Of a stretch of DNA of 64,000 bases, positions 35,480 through 44,863 are shown piece by piece. The notes under the pieces are model-generated. The model saw only the letters and a program-made list of their open reading frames with translations, had not been told where the DNA came from and made no database searches. Made by a program: the position numbers and the translations under genes. Location of the stretch: positions 1 to 64,000 of the forward strand of contig NZ_VWVU01000022.1 of NCBI RefSeq assembly GCF_008638365.1. The letters run 5' to 3'. Source of the DNA: Nocardiopsis quinghaiensis. GTDB taxonomy: Bacteria > Actinomycetota > Actinomycetes > Streptosporangiales > Streptosporangiaceae. Each line of letters begins with the position of its first letter. The first letter of the stretch is position 1.

Positions 35480-35836
35480 GTGGAGTTGAAGATATCAAGC
35501 CGATCTCAGGAAGACGTCGCGGTGGTCACCGTGGGCGGTGAGGTCGACCTGTACACGGCACCCCAGTTGCGCAGCGAGCTCGTCGAGGCCTTGGACGACG
35601 GGGCACGACGGCTGCTCGTCGACATGTCGCGGGTGGAGTTCTGCGACTCGACGGGCATCAGCGTGCTGCTCTCCGCCATGAAGCGTTCCCGCGACAAGGG
35701 CGGCGACCTGGAGATCGTGGCGCCCAGGCCCGCGGTCACGAAGGTCCTGGAGGTGACCGGACTGGACGAGGTGTTCGTCATCCACCCCGACCTCGAAGCG
35801 TTGCCGGTGGCCGCGGGGACCGGCACGGCCCCGTAG
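35480..35836 (+). CDS. BldG/RsbV-type anti-anti-sigma factor (STAS domain)
   Basis: This 118-residue STAS protein reads 'VVTVGGEVDLYTAPQLRSELV' and 'LLVDMSRVEFCDSTGISVLLSA'. The phosphorylatable Ser57 in DSTG matches the position known for BldG of Streptomyces. When unphosphorylated it binds the anti-sigma kinase and frees a sigma factor. The neighbouring ATPase is the likely kinase. GTG 35480 is the start. The following glycosyltransferase starts 10 bases after its stop, so they may be co-transcribed. It could be the genome's BldG or a paralogue. Confidence 0.88.
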   Translation: MELKISSRSQEDVAVVTVGGEVDLYTAPQLRSELVEALDDGARRLLVDMSRVEFCDSTGISVLLSAMKRSRDKGGDLEIVAPRPAVTKVLEVTGLDEVFVIHPDLEALPVAAGTGTAP

Positions 35837-35846
35837 GCGGGCGCGC

Positions 35847-36689
35847 GTGTTCCGGGGGGAGGCCGGCGGCCCGGAGGGGGCCGGGGTCGCCGTGGTGATC
35901 GCGGCCAAGGACGAGGCCCCGAGGGTCGGCAGCACCGTCAGGGCCGCTCGCGCCCTGCCCGGAGTGGACCTGGTCGTCGTGGTCGACGACGGTTCCGCCG
36001 ACCGGACGGCCGACGTCGCCCTCGACGCCGGGGCCCGCGTGCTCAGGCACAGCCGCAACCGGGGCAAGGGCGCGGCGATGGAGACGGGCGCCGAGGGCGT
36101 CCGGCTCATCGAGGCGCACGGGGACGGAGCGCCCCGTCCCCCCAGGCACCTGCTGTTCCTGGACGCCGACCTGGAGGCCACCGCCGCGGCGGCCGCCCCG
36201 CTCATCGAGCCGGTCACCGGCGGCAAGGCCGACATGACCATCGCCCTCTTCCCCGCCACGCGCACACGCCTGGGCGGGCACGGGTTCGTGGTGCGGCTCG
36301 CACGCGGCGGGGTCCGCAAGGCGACCGGGTGGGAGCCCGAGCAGCCCCTCAACGGCCAGCGCTGCGTCACACGCGCCGCCTTCGAGACGGCCAAGCCGCT
36401 GGCCACGGGCTTCGGTGTGGAGACCGGCCTGACCATCGACGTGCTGCGCGCGGGCTTTCGGGTGCTGGAGGTGGAGGTGCCGCTGGAGCACCGGGCCACC
36501 GGTACCGACCTGCGCGCGCAGTGGCACCGCGCCCACCAGTTCGCGGACGTGGCGCGGGCGCTGGCGGTACGCGAGTTCCGGCCCACGGCGTGGCGCCAGT
36601 GGGACCGGACCCGGGAGCGCGCGCGTACGGTCGGACGGCAACTGGCGGGCAAAGTCGGGCCCATGAGTTGGCGAAATCGCCCCAAGTAG
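35847..36689 (+). CDS. Family 2 glycosyltransferase
   Basis: This 280-residue protein has a GT-A fold: 'GVAVVIAAKDEAPRVGSTVRAA', 'LVVVVDDGSADRTADVA', 'RNRGKGAAMETG' and DxD-like 'LFLDADLEA'. No membrane helices follow, so it resembles soluble DPM1/GpgS-like enzymes. Donor and acceptor are unknown. It starts with GTG ten bases after the STAS gene. The order BldG-like gene, GT2 and DUF4446 gene suggests one operon. Confidence 0.85.
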   Translation: MFRGEAGGPEGAGVAVVIAAKDEAPRVGSTVRAARALPGVDLVVVVDDGSADRTADVALDAGARVLRHSRNRGKGAAMETGAEGVRLIEAHGDGAPRPPRHLLFLDADLEATAAAAAPLIEPVTGGKADMTIALFPATRTRLGGHGFVVRLARGGVRKATGWEPEQPLNGQRCVTRAAFETAKPLATGFGVETGLTIDVLRAGFRVLEVEVPLEHRATGTDLRAQWHRAHQFADVARALAVREFRPTAWRQWDRTRERARTVGRQLAGKVGPMSWRNRPK

Positions 36690-36725
36690 CTCCATGGGCG
36701 CAGCGTGTAGTTATACGCTCGCCCT

Positions 36726-37343
36726 GTGTTCACTACGATCCTGGCTTTGACCGGAATGCTCTCGGGTCTGGGCGCGCTCGCCCTCGGCGGGTACGCGTTG
36801 TCCAGGACCCGGGTGGCCGACAGCGAGTCCCGCATGATCGCCCACCGGGCGGCGGAGGTCGGCGCCTCGGGCGCGGACCCGCTCGCCGTCCGCGACGTGG
36901 CGGTACTCCACTACGACGCTCTGGAGGAGATGTCGGGCGCCCGCTCCTTCTCCCTGGCACTGCTCAACAGCGAGGGCGACGGCGTGGTCGTCACCTCCAT
37001 CAACGGGCGCACCGAGACGCGCACCTACGCCAAGCCGCTGGTGGGCGGCGAGTCCGACATCCTGCTCAGCCCCGAGGAGTACCGGGTCGTCCGCTCGGCC
37101 CGCCTGGGCGAGGGGATCGGCACGAGCATGACGGCCGGGAGCGCCCCGAACCGTCCCGCGCCCCCGACCGCGGGGACCGGTGAGGGCGGTGGGGAACCGG
37201 CCGCGCACCCGGGAGCCGCGCCCTCCGGGGCCGCTCCTGCCACCGGGGCCGTCCGGGAGGTGGGGGACCCGGAGTCCCTGGTCACCTCGTTCCGCTCCAC
37301 GGGCGGCCACGGACAGCCGCGCCCGGGCCGCGGGTCCGTATAG
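36726..37343 (+). CDS. DUF4446 family protein
   Basis: This 205-residue protein has an N-terminal hydrophobic helix ('ILALTGMLSGLGALALGGYAL') and the DUF4446 core 'AVRDVAVLHYDALEEMSGARSFSLALLNSEGDGVVVTSINGR'. A Pro/Gly/Ala-rich disordered tail follows. The family is membrane-anchored, widespread in Gram-positives and uncharacterised. It lies directly before pheA (9-base gap), as in several actinomycetes. Confidence 0.85.
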   Translation: MFTTILALTGMLSGLGALALGGYALSRTRVADSESRMIAHRAAEVGASGADPLAVRDVAVLHYDALEEMSGARSFSLALLNSEGDGVVVTSINGRTETRTYAKPLVGGESDILLSPEEYRVVRSARLGEGIGTSMTAGSAPNRPAPPTAGTGEGGGEPAAHPGAAPSGAAPATGAVREVGDPESLVTSFRSTGGHGQPRPGRGSV

Positions 37344-37352
37344 CCTGGTTGT

Positions 37353-38300
37353 ATGCCCAACCGCTACGCCTACCTCGGCCCCGAGGGCACCTTCACCGAA
37401 GCCGCGCTGCGCGACCTGCGCCCGGACGCGTCCGACGAGGCACGCGTCCCCTGCGAGGGGATCGCGGCGGTCTTCGACGCGGTCCGCTCCGGCGCGGTGG
37501 ACGGAGGGGTCGTCCCGCTGGAGAACTCGGTCGAGGGCGGCGTCACCGCCACCATCGCCGAACTGGTCAACGGTGATCCGCTGCTCATCACAGGCGAGAC
37601 GGCCGTGCCCGTCGAGTTCGCGCTGTTCGCGCGAGGCGGGGCGGTCCTGGAGGACGTCAAGCGGGTGGCCACCCATCCCCACGCCCTCGCCCAGTGCCGG
37701 GGCTGGCTCGCCCGGCACCTGCCCGACGTCGACACGCACACCGTCTCCTCCACGGCCGCGGCGGCGCGCGGCGTGTCCGAGCCCGGCGCGCCCTACGACG
37801 CCGCGATCTGCGCGGTGATCGCCGGTGAGCGGTACGGCCTGCGCGCCCTCGCCTCCGGGATCGGCGACCGCTCCGACGCCGCCACCCGGTTCATCTACCT
37901 GTCCCGGCCCGGTGCGCTGCCCGGCCCCACCGGGTCCGACCTGACGTCCCTCGTCGCCTTCATCGCCGACGACCACCCCGGTGCCCTGATCGAGGTGCTC
38001 AACCAGTTCGCCGTGCGCGGGGTCAACCTCACCAGGTTGGAGTCGCGCCCCACAGGTGACGGGCTCGGCAGCTACTGCTTCTGCATCGACGCCGAGGGGC
38101 ACGTGTCGGAGGCCCGGGTCGGCGAGGCGCTCATGGGTATCCGGCGGGTGTGCCGGGACGTGCGCTTCCTGGGCAGCTACCCGCGCGACGGCCGGGGCCC
38201 CGTGACCGACTCGCCGCTGCGGCCCCGCCCGGCCACGGACGCCGACTTCGTCGAGGCCGAGCGGTGGCTGGCACGCGTCCGGGCCGGCCGGGTCGACTAG
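37353..38300 (+). CDS. pheA: Prephenate dehydratase
   Basis: This 315-residue enzyme converts prephenate to phenylpyruvate in phenylalanine synthesis. The dehydratase domain (1-185) shows '[13 protein letters not shown]', '[15 protein letters not shown]' and 'TRFIYLSR'. A C-terminal ACT domain (about 195-275) with '[24 protein letters not shown]' gives feedback control by Phe. It is a stand-alone enzyme without chorismate mutase, as usual in actinomycetes. It lies upstream of serS. Confidence 0.95.
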   Translation: MPNRYAYLGPEGTFTEAALRDLRPDASDEARVPCEGIAAVFDAVRSGAVDGGVVPLENSVEGGVTATIAELVNGDPLLITGETAVPVEFALFARGGAVLEDVKRVATHPHALAQCRGWLARHLPDVDTHTVSSTAAAARGVSEPGAPYDAAICAVIAGERYGLRALASGIGDRSDAATRFIYLSRPGALPGPTGSDLTSLVAFIADDHPGALIEVLNQFAVRGVNLTRLESRPTGDGLGSYCFCIDAEGHVSEARVGEALMGIRRVCRDVRFLGSYPRDGRGPVTDSPLRPRPATDADFVEAERWLARVRAGRVD

Positions 38301-38673
38301 AACCCTCACCGGATGGTCTTGCCCCCAGCGGCACCCTCGATCGCCGGCAGTGCCACCGGGAGCAGGACCATCGCTGTCGAAGCGTGTCCGGCCGCCCCCC
38401 GAACGCCTCCTCCACGGTGGTGGCGCGCCGCGGCAGCCCCCTCCGGGCACAGCGCCAGCCGCAGCGGGGTCGTCCCCCGGACGCGCGGCCTCCAGCACCT
38501 CCGGCGCGGCGGTGAACCCCTCTGCGGTCATCTCGTTCACCGGCTTCGACGCGGTCTCCCCTCGTCAGGTCCTGTCACGGGGAGGACGCCGCTCCCCCGC
38601 GTCCATGAACGTCCGTGACGCGGTTGTGGAAAAGATGTCGGGGCGATCGGGTCCGGGCGGTAACCTGCAAGGC
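38301..38673. other. Intergenic region pheA-serS
   Basis: No intact gene is seen. On the minus strand, fragments such as GTTPLRLAL in one frame and [16 protein letters not shown] in another resemble a broken ankyrin-repeat protein. The match is short and could be chance. The serS promoter should lie near 38580-38660. Confidence 0.35.
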
Positions 38674-39945
38674 GTGATCGACCTTCGCGCTCTTCGAGAA
38701 GACCCCGAACGACTCCGTGCCTCGCAGCGGGCCCGCGGGGAGGACCCCTCCGTCGCCGACCGGCTGCTCGAACTCGACGCCGGCCACCGCTCGGCGCTGT
38801 CCCGGTTCGAGACCCTGCGCGCCGAGCAGAAGAGCGTGGGCAAGTCCGTCTCCAAGGCCTCTCCCGAGGAGCGCGAGGAGCTCCTGGTCCGCGCCAAGGC
38901 GCTGGCCGCGGAGGTCAAGGAGGCCGACGCCGAGGCCGGCCGCCTCGCCGACGGGCTGAGAGCCGCCCTGGCGAGCGTGCCCAACCTCGTGGAGGAGGGC
39001 GCGCCCGAGGGCGGCGTGGACGACTTCGAGGTCCTGGAGACCGTCGGCACCCCGCGCGCGTTCGACTTCACCCCGCGCGACCACCTGGAACTGGGCGAGA
39101 TGCTCGGCGCCATCGACATGGAGCGCGGCGCCAAGGTCTCCGGCGCCCGGTTCTACTTCCTCACCGGTGTGGGCGCCCAGCTGGAGCTTGCGCTGCTCAA
39201 CATGGCGATGAACCAGGCCGTCCAGTCGGGCTTCACGCCGATGATCCCGCCGGTGCTGGTCAAGCCCGAGACCATGGAGGGCACCGGGTTCCTCGGCGAG
39301 CACTCCGACGAGATCTACCACCTGCCCGCCGACGACCTCTACCTGGTGGGCACCTCCGAGGTGCCGCTGGCCGGGTACCACGCCGGGGAGATCCTGCCCG
39401 CCGACGCACTGCCCCACCGCTACATCGGCTGGTCGCCGTGCTTCCGCCGAGAGGCGGGCTCCTACGGCAAGGACACCCGCGGCATCATCCGGGTGCACCA
39501 GTTCCACAAGGTGGAGATGTTCGTCTACACCCATCCGGACCAGGCGCACGAGGAGCACGAGCGGCTGCTCGCCTGGGAGCGGGAGATGCTGGACAAGCTG
39601 GAGCTGCCCTACCGCGTGGTGGACATCGCCGCCGGCGACCTGGGCACCAGCGCCGCCCGCAAGTACGACTGCGAGGCGTGGGTCCCCACCCAGGAGACCT
39701 ACCGGGAGCTGACCTCCACCTCCAACTGCACCGAGTTCCAGGCCCGCCGCCTCAACACGAGGTTCCGGGGCGAGGACGGCAAGCCCCGCTTCGCCGCCAC
39801 CCTCAACGGCACGCTGGCCACCACCCGGTGGATCGTCGCCATCCTGGAGAACCACCAGCGCGAGGACGGCTCCGTGGTGGTCCCCGAGGCGCTGCGCCCC
39901 TACCTGGGCCGCGACGTCCTGGAGCCGGTCGGCGGAAAGAGGTAG
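38674..39945 (+). CDS. serS: Seryl-tRNA synthetase
   Basis: This 423-residue class II synthetase has the N-terminal coiled-coil tRNA-binding arm (about 30-105) and catalytic motifs: motif 2 '[27 protein letters not shown]' and motif 3 '[19 protein letters not shown]'. '[10 protein letters not shown]' binds serine. The start is GTG 38674 ([17 protein letters not shown]). Length is normal. It is followed by a strong convergent terminator. Confidence 0.97.
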   Translation: MIDLRALREDPERLRASQRARGEDPSVADRLLELDAGHRSALSRFETLRAEQKSVGKSVSKASPEEREELLVRAKALAAEVKEADAEAGRLADGLRAALASVPNLVEEGAPEGGVDDFEVLETVGTPRAFDFTPRDHLELGEMLGAIDMERGAKVSGARFYFLTGVGAQLELALLNMAMNQAVQSGFTPMIPPVLVKPETMEGTGFLGEHSDEIYHLPADDLYLVGTSEVPLAGYHAGEILPADALPHRYIGWSPCFRREAGSYGKDTRGIIRVHQFHKVEMFVYTHPDQAHEEHERLLAWEREMLDKLELPYRVVDIAAGDLGTSAARKYDCEAWVPTQETYRELTSTSNCTEFQARRLNTRFRGEDGKPRFAATLNGTLATTRWIVAILENHQREDGSVVVPEALRPYLGRDVLEPVGGKR

Positions 39946-39956
39946 GCCCGCACGCG

Positions 39957-39992
39957 ACGGAGCCCGCCCCCGACCGGTGGGGCGGGCTCCGT
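39957..39992. terminator. Convergent terminator serS / bpa
   Basis: A 14-bp perfect stem (ACGGAGCCCGCCCC / GGGGCGGGCTCCGT) encloses CGACCGGT and lies between the two converging genes. Confidence 0.85.
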
Positions 39993-40021
39993 TCGCCGTG
40001 GCCGCTACAGGGCCGTGGCCG

Positions 40022-40576
40022 CTACAGGTACGGGCCGGAGCCGGGCGGCTCCTCACCGCCCGCACCGCCGGGGCCGCCGGGGCCCTGGCCCTGGAGGCCT
40101 GCGACGCCGGGCGGCAGGGCCTTGCGCATGTTCTCCAGCTGGGCGCGGGCCGCCATCTGCTGGGCGAACAGGGTCGTCTGGATGCCGTGGAACAGGCCCT
40201 CCAGCCAGCCCACCAGCTGCGCCTGCGCGATACGCAGCTCGGCGTCGCTGGGCGCGGAGCCCTCAGCGAACGGCAGGGTCAGCCGCTCCAGCTCCTCGAT
40301 GAGCTCGGGGGCCAGGCCGTCCTCCAGCTCCTTGATGGAGGAGGTGTGGATCTCCTTGAGCCGGGCCCGGCTCGCCTCGTCCAGCGGGGCGGCCTTCACC
40401 TCGTCCAGGAGCTGGCGGATCATGCTGCCGATCCGCATCACCTTGGCGGGCTGCTCCACCATGTCGGCGAGGGTGCGGGGCTCCTCCGCACCGTCCTCCT
40501 CCGGGCCGTCGCCCTGCTGGTCGGCCCCCATGACCAGTACCTGGGGCCGCTCGTTCGGGTTGTCTGCGCTGCTCAT
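40022..40576 (-). CDS. bpa: Bacterial proteasome activator Bpa
   Basis: This 184-residue DUF2587 protein has a mostly four-helix core ('RTLADMVEQPAKVMRIGSMIRQLLDEVKAAPLDE', 'AELRIAQAQLVGWLEGLFHGIQ'). A Gly-rich tail ends PYL, the HbYX-like C-terminal motif that docks into the 20S proteasome and opens the gate without ATP. Mycobacterial Bpa ends GQYL; here it is GPYL. The neighbouring quinone oxidoreductase gene is conserved beside bpa in mycobacteria. It is convergent with serS. Confidence 0.9.
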   Translation of the reverse strand: MSSADNPNERPQVLVMGADQQGDGPEEDGAEEPRTLADMVEQPAKVMRIGSMIRQLLDEVKAAPLDEASRARLKEIHTSSIKELEDGLAPELIEELERLTLPFAEGSAPSDAELRIAQAQLVGWLEGLFHGIQTTLFAQQMAARAQLENMRKALPPGVAGLQGQGPGGPGGAGGEEPPGSGPYL

Positions 40577-40609
40577 CAGTCCCCTTACGTGGATATCACC
40601 GGCACGCCG

Positions 40610-41584
40610 TCAACGGGTGAGAAGGATCTTTCCGGTGTGCGCGCTCGTTTCCATGACACGGTGCGCCTCCGCCGCGTTCCGCATCGGTACCGAGCGGTCG
40701 ACGACGGGGCGGACGACTCCTTGTTCTACCAACGGCCACACCTGCTCGCGTACTCCCGAGACGATGGCCGCCTTCTCGTCCCGGGGACGGGAACGGAGGG
40801 TCGTCGCCTGCACGGAAAGCCTTTTCACGAGCATACGCCCCAGGTCGGCCTCGGCACGGCGGCCGCCCATCAGCGCGATGATCACCAGACGGCCGTTCGT
40901 GGCCAGGGAACGCAGGTTGGCGTCCAGGTAGGAGCCGCCCATGATGTCGAGGATGATGTCGGCGCCGCCCGCCTCGCGCATGCGCTCGGTGAAGTCCTCG
41001 TCCTTGTAGTTGATCAGGATCTCGGCGCCCAGCTCGCGGCAGCGCTCCAGCTTCTCCCGGCTGCCCGCCGTGACGGCCACCCGGGCGCCCAGGGCGCGGG
41101 CGAACTGGATGGCGAAGGTGCCGATACCGCTGCCGCCGCCGTGGAGCAGGACGGTCTCTCCGGCGCGCAGGCCTCCGACCATCACCAGGTTGGACCACAC
41201 GGTGCAGGCCACCTCGGGCAGCGAGGCGGCCTCCACCAGGTCCACGCCCCGGGGCACCGGCAGCAGCTGGCCCACCGGCACGGCGACCTTCTCCGCGTAG
41301 CCGCCCCCGGTCAGCAGGGCGCACACGGGGTCGCCGACGGACCAGCCCGCGTCCTCGGTGCCGGGTCCGAGCGCCGCGACGGTGCCCGAGCACTCCAGGC
41401 CCGGGTACTCGGAGGCGCCGGGGGGAGGCGAGTAGTTGCCCTGGCGCTGGGCCACGTCGGCCCGGTTGGCCGCGCTGGCGGCCACGTCCACAAGGACCTC
41501 CCCTTCGCCGGGGACGGGGTCGGAAACCTCGGACCAGGTCAGGACCTCGGGGCCGCCCGGTTCGGTGATACGGATCGCGTGCAT
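40610..41584 (-). CDS. NAD(P)H:quinone oxidoreductase, zeta-crystallin-like
   Basis: This 324-residue medium-chain reductase has a GroES-like N-terminus ('VLVDVAASAANRADVAQRQGNY', 'PGLECSGTVAALG'), the nucleotide site 'GGGSGIGTFAIQFARALGA' and C-terminal 'GKILLTR'. Zinc ligands are absent, as in the QOR/PIG3 branch. It likely reduces quinones with NADPH. It lies 33 bases upstream of nothing further, then bpa follows in reverse order on the same strand. Confidence 0.9.
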   Translation of the reverse strand: MHAIRITEPGGPEVLTWSEVSDPVPGEGEVLVDVAASAANRADVAQRQGNYSPPPGASEYPGLECSGTVAALGPGTEDAGWSVGDPVCALLTGGGYAEKVAVPVGQLLPVPRGVDLVEAASLPEVACTVWSNLVMVGGLRAGETVLLHGGGSGIGTFAIQFARALGARVAVTAGSREKLERCRELGAEILINYKDEDFTERMREAGGADIILDIMGGSYLDANLRSLATNGRLVIIALMGGRRAEADLGRMLVKRLSVQATTLRSRPRDEKAAIVSGVREQVWPLVEQGVVRPVVDRSVPMRNAAEAHRVMETSAHTGKILLTR

Positions 41585-41762
41585 GAGCCAGACAGTACCT
41601 GGGGAGGTTCACCGGCAGCCAGAGGATCACTCTGTTCACCCTCCCCGGAGGTACTCCGGTGGGGTCGGGAGGGTAGGAGTGATTCCAGGGAGCGGACCTG
41701 TCCCTTCCCCGCTGCGGTATCCCTCCCTCCACAGCACACCCCCTTCAAGCAGGAGAGCCCCG

Positions 41763-43781
41763 GTGGCACACCAGGAACAGAACGGGCCGGATCGAGACGC
41801 CGAGGCGGGCCCCGTACCGGAGGCCGAGGAGCGGATCGGGCCGGACGGCCGGGCCGACGACCCGGACGGGGCCGAGGAGGCGGGCACCGAGGCCGCGCCC
41901 GGTCCGGCCGCGCCCGCGCCCTCCCCCCGGGAGCAGTGGTTCGGCGGGTTCGAGGGGGCTGCTCCTCCCCCGCCGCCCTATGCCCGGATGCCCGAGGACA
42001 CCCCGTTCCCGGCGCCGGGAACGGGGTACCAGGGATCGGCGCCCGTGGACGACGACGGGAACGCGGACGCCGGTGGGGACGCCGTCGGCGAGTGGGCACC
42101 GGAGCCGGAGCCGGGACCGTTCCGGCCGACCGCGGTGCCCGAGCCCTCGGAGCCGCCCGGGCCGGTCGGGACGTCTGCCGGGACATCTGAGGTACGGGAG
42201 ACCTCTGAGGCGCCCGAGATACCTGAGGCTTCCGAGATACCTGAGGCTTCCGAGATACCTGAGATGCCTGAGGCGTTGGACGCGCTGGAGGTACCCAAGA
42301 CCGCGGGGGCCTCCGGGACCGATGAGGGGTCCGACAGCGCCGACGACGCCGAGAACGAGACGCGGAGCAGCACGGTCCGGCTGCTGCCGGGTTCCCCGCG
42401 CAGGCGTCCGCAGCGCCCCGAACGTCCGCAGCGGCAGCGGCTCCAGCGCCCCACGAGGCCGGGCGGGGAGCCGGACCCGCTGGCGCCCCGCAGGCCGCGC
42501 CACGATTCCGACGTTCCCGAGCCCGAGCAGTTGCCGCCGCTGGAGACCGGGCCGGGGTCCGGATCATCCCCCGGCTCCGCGACCGACACGGATGCTCCGG
42601 GGCGGGGACCCGGAACGGGGGCGGGGCCCGGGACGTTCCCCGGGACACGGCCGGGTGGCGGTCCTCCCGAGCCCGACGGTCCCTTCCTGCCCGCGACGAC
42701 GGGCGCCCCGCGGGGCCGTCCCGAACCGCCGCCCACGCTCACGGGCCCGCGTGCCGACCTCGCACCACCGGCGAAGCCGACGACGCAGCCGGGCACGGAT
42801 TCACCGGCGGGCCCGCCGGCGCCGGACCGTCGGCGCGACGGTCGGGACCGGGAGACCTCCGAGTCCCTCAACGCCGCCACCCTCGTGCGCAACCGGCGCC
42901 AGGGCCCCAGCGGCGGCTGGCGCAGGGCCGTGCACACCGCGACCCTGGGCCTGGTCAACCCGGGGGAGTCCGCCAAGGTGCTGCGCCAGCGCGAGCTGGT
43001 GGCCCGTGCCTGCGCGCCCGTGGCGACCGGACACCACCGGGTGGCCGTGCTCAGCCTCAAGGGCGGTGTCGGCAAGACCACCACCACGGTCGCCCTCGGC
43101 GCGACCCTGGCGTCCCTGCGCGGCGACCGGGTACTGGCCGTGGACGCCAACCCCGACCGGGGCACGCTCTCGGACAAGGTGCGGCTGGAGACCGCCGCGA
43201 CCATCCGCGACCTGCTCAACGAGCGCCACCTGGTGTCGCGCTACGCCGACATCCGCGGGTTCACCTCCCAGGCACCCAGCCGTCTGGAGATCCTGGCCTC
43301 CGACCGCGACCCGGCGGTCTCCGAGGCGTTCAGCGACTCCGACTACCGGGAGGTGGCCCGCATCGTCGAGCACTTCTACTCCATCTGCATCACCGACTGC
43401 GGTACCGGCCTGCTGCACTCGGCGATGCGGGGGGTGCTGGGACTGGCCGACCAGGTGGTCCTGGTCAGTTCGGCTTCCGTGGACGGGGCGCGCAGCGCCA
43501 GCGCCACCCTGGACTGGCTGGAGGCGCACGGCCACGGCGCCCTCGTCCGCAGCGCGGTGGTGGTGCTGTCGATGGTGCGGTCCGACAGCAAGAGCAGCGT
43601 GGACCTGAACCGGTTGCAGGAGCACTTCTCCGGGCGGTGCCGCGACGTGGTGCGGGTGCCGTGGGACGGGCACCTGGAGGAGGGGGCCGAGGTGGACCTC
43701 GAACAGCTCGCGCCCGCCACGCGGGACTCCTACCTCCAGCTGGCGGCGTCCGTGGGGGAGGCGTTCGCCTGGCAGAGGTGA
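41763..43781 (+). CDS. MinD/ParA-like ATPase with long disordered N-terminus
   Basis: This 672-residue protein has about 375 residues rich in Pro, Glu, Gly and Arg, then a linker and a P-loop ATPase domain. 'LSLKGGVGKTTTTVALG' is the deviant Walker A, 'VLAVDANPDRGTL' follows and 'ITDCGTG' is the switch region. The architecture resembles EspI-like ATPases linked to type VII secretion, but no ESX genes are in the window. An 18-base tandem repeat in the N-terminal coding part gives EIPEAS repeats. GTG 41763 has AGGAGA upstream. Residues for ATP hydrolysis look intact. Confidence 0.82.
   Translation: MAHQEQNGPDRDAEAGPVPEAEERIGPDGRADDPDGAEEAGTEAAPGPAAPAPSPREQWFGGFEGAAPPPPPYARMPEDTPFPAPGTGYQGSAPVDDDGNADAGGDAVGEWAPEPEPGPFRPTAVPEPSEPPGPVGTSAGTSEVRETSEAPEIPEASEIPEASEIPEMPEALDALEVPKTAGASGTDEGSDSADDAENETRSSTVRLLPGSPRRRPQRPERPQRQRLQRPTRPGGEPDPLAPRRPRHDSDVPEPEQLPPLETGPGSGSSPGSATDTDAPGRGPGTGAGPGTFPGTRPGGGPPEPDGPFLPATTGAPRGRPEPPPTLTGPRADLAPPAKPTTQPGTDSPAGPPAPDRRRDGRDRETSESLNAATLVRNRRQGPSGGWRRAVHTATLGLVNPGESAKVLRQRELVARACAPVATGHHRVAVLSLKGGVGKTTTTVALGATLASLRGDRVLAVDANPDRGTLSDKVRLETAATIRDLLNERHLVSRYADIRGFTSQAPSRLEILASDRDPAVSEAFSDSDYREVARIVEHFYSICITDCGTGLLHSAMRGVLGLADQVVLVSSASVDGARSASATLDWLEAHGHGALVRSAVVVLSMVRSDSKSSVDLNRLQEHFSGRCRDVVRVPWDGHLEEGAEVDLEQLAPATRDSYLQLAASVGEAFAWQR
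42215..42268 (+). repeat. 18-bp in-frame tandem repeat in MinD-like gene
   Basis: CGAGATACCTGAGGCTTC occurs twice exactly (42215-42232, 42233-42250), and a third copy changes at its end. It encodes (EIPEAS)n in the disordered region. The sequence is AT-richer than its surroundings, and copy number may vary between strains. Confidence 0.85.
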
Positions 43782-43863
43782 GGGCACGGACGCGGTGTGC
43801 GTGGGCCCCTTCCTGGTTTCCGGGATCCGGTTTCGGACAGGGGAGGAACAAGGGGGAATGGGG

Positions 43864-44772
43864 ATGAACGCACAGGAACGCTCGCCAGCGGTCGTGGTCG
43901 GTGTGGACGGCACGCCCGCCTCCCACGCCGCCCTGGTCTGGGCGACCGAGGACGCGGCCAGGCGTGGGGCACCGCTGCGGATCGTGCACGGCCTGGGCAT
44001 ACCGGTGGTGATCGGCGCCTACGGTGATCCGGGCGACTTCGCCGTCGAGGACCTGCGGCAGGCGGGGCACGACCTGCTCACCGCGGGCGCCGCGTACGTG
44101 CACCGGGCCCGGCCCGAGGTGAACGTGGCGACCGTCCTGGCACCGGAGGACGCACCAGCCGTCCTGCTCAACGAGGCCCGGCCCGGGGACGTCATCGTGA
44201 TGGGCTCGCGCGGCCTGGGCGGGATCCGGGCGATCATGCTGGACTCGGCCAGCGTGCGGGCCTCCTCGCACGCGCCCTGTCCCGTGGTGGTCGTCCCCAA
44301 CCTGGAGAGGCCGCCGCCGCGCCGGGGCCGCGTCGTGGTGGGCGTGGACGGGTCCGAGTCCTCCCGCCGCGCCCTGGGCTTCGCCCTGCGGGAGGCCCTG
44401 GTGAGCGGGGCGGAGGTCGTGGTGGTCAACAGCTGGCAGGTGCCGCTGCCCGCGAACGCCGAGTCGCTGGCCGCCGACGACCGCGCTCTGCACGAGGAGA
44501 CGTTCGACCGCCAGTCCGAGGAGGTGGTCGCGGGGCTGCTCGCCGACGTGGTCGACGACCGGACCGAGCACCTGGAGATCAGCGCCGTACGGACGCAGGC
44601 CAACCCGGTGGAGGCCCTGGTGGAGGCCGCCCAGGAGGCGGACCTGCTCGTCGTGGGCTCGCGTGGCCGCGGGGGAGTCCGTGGGCTGGTGATGGGATCG
44701 GTCAGTCAGGGGGTGCTGCGGCACTCCTCGGTACCCGTCGCCGTCCTGCCGCCGCACTCCGGGGACGAGTGA
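43864..44772 (+). CDS. Universal stress protein, two UspA domains
   Basis: This 302-residue tandem-Usp protein contains 'VVVGVDGTPASHAALVWATEDAARRG' and 'VGVDGSESSRRALGFALREAL' at the domain starts. The ATP-binding loops 'GSRGLGGIRAIMLDSASVRASSHAPCPVVVV' and 'GSRGRGGVRGLVMGSVSQGVLRHSSVPVAVL' are the G-2x-G-9x-GS/T type. ATG 43864 follows AAGGGGG with good spacing. It is the first of two adjacent usp genes. A general role in dormancy or stress is known for the family; the specific role is not. Confidence 0.92.
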   Translation: MNAQERSPAVVVGVDGTPASHAALVWATEDAARRGAPLRIVHGLGIPVVIGAYGDPGDFAVEDLRQAGHDLLTAGAAYVHRARPEVNVATVLAPEDAPAVLLNEARPGDVIVMGSRGLGGIRAIMLDSASVRASSHAPCPVVVVPNLERPPPRRGRVVVGVDGSESSRRALGFALREALVSGAEVVVVNSWQVPLPANAESLAADDRALHEETFDRQSEEVVAGLLADVVDDRTEHLEISAVRTQANPVEALVEAAQEADLLVVGSRGRGGVRGLVMGSVSQGVLRHSSVPVAVLPPHSGDE

Positions 44773-44829
44773 CCCGTGCCGCTCCCACGGCGGGTCGGTC
44801 TCCTCGGCAATGATGGACCGCAGTGCTAG

Positions 44830-44850
44830 GGCGTGTTCGTCGAACACGCC
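44830..44850. promoter_or_regulatory. 21-bp perfect palindrome before second usp gene
   Basis: GGCGTGTTCG and its exact complement surround a single T, ending 13 bases before the ATG of the second usp gene and just ahead of its ribosome binding site. It may be an operator or an RNA hairpin affecting translation. A terminator of the first usp gene is also possible, though no T-run follows. Confidence 0.55.
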
Positions 44851-44863
44851 TTGAGGGGGAACT

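Noticed and set aside
36711-38540. 609-residue minus-strand frame over DUF4446 and pheA
   Set aside because: It is the antisense of two recognisable plus-strand genes. Only its first 20 residues, in the pheA-serS gap, look faintly protein-like.
38301-38673. Ankyrin-repeat pseudogene on the minus strand
   Set aside because: Only two short fragments in different frames resemble ankyrin repeats. This is too little to support a gene remnant.
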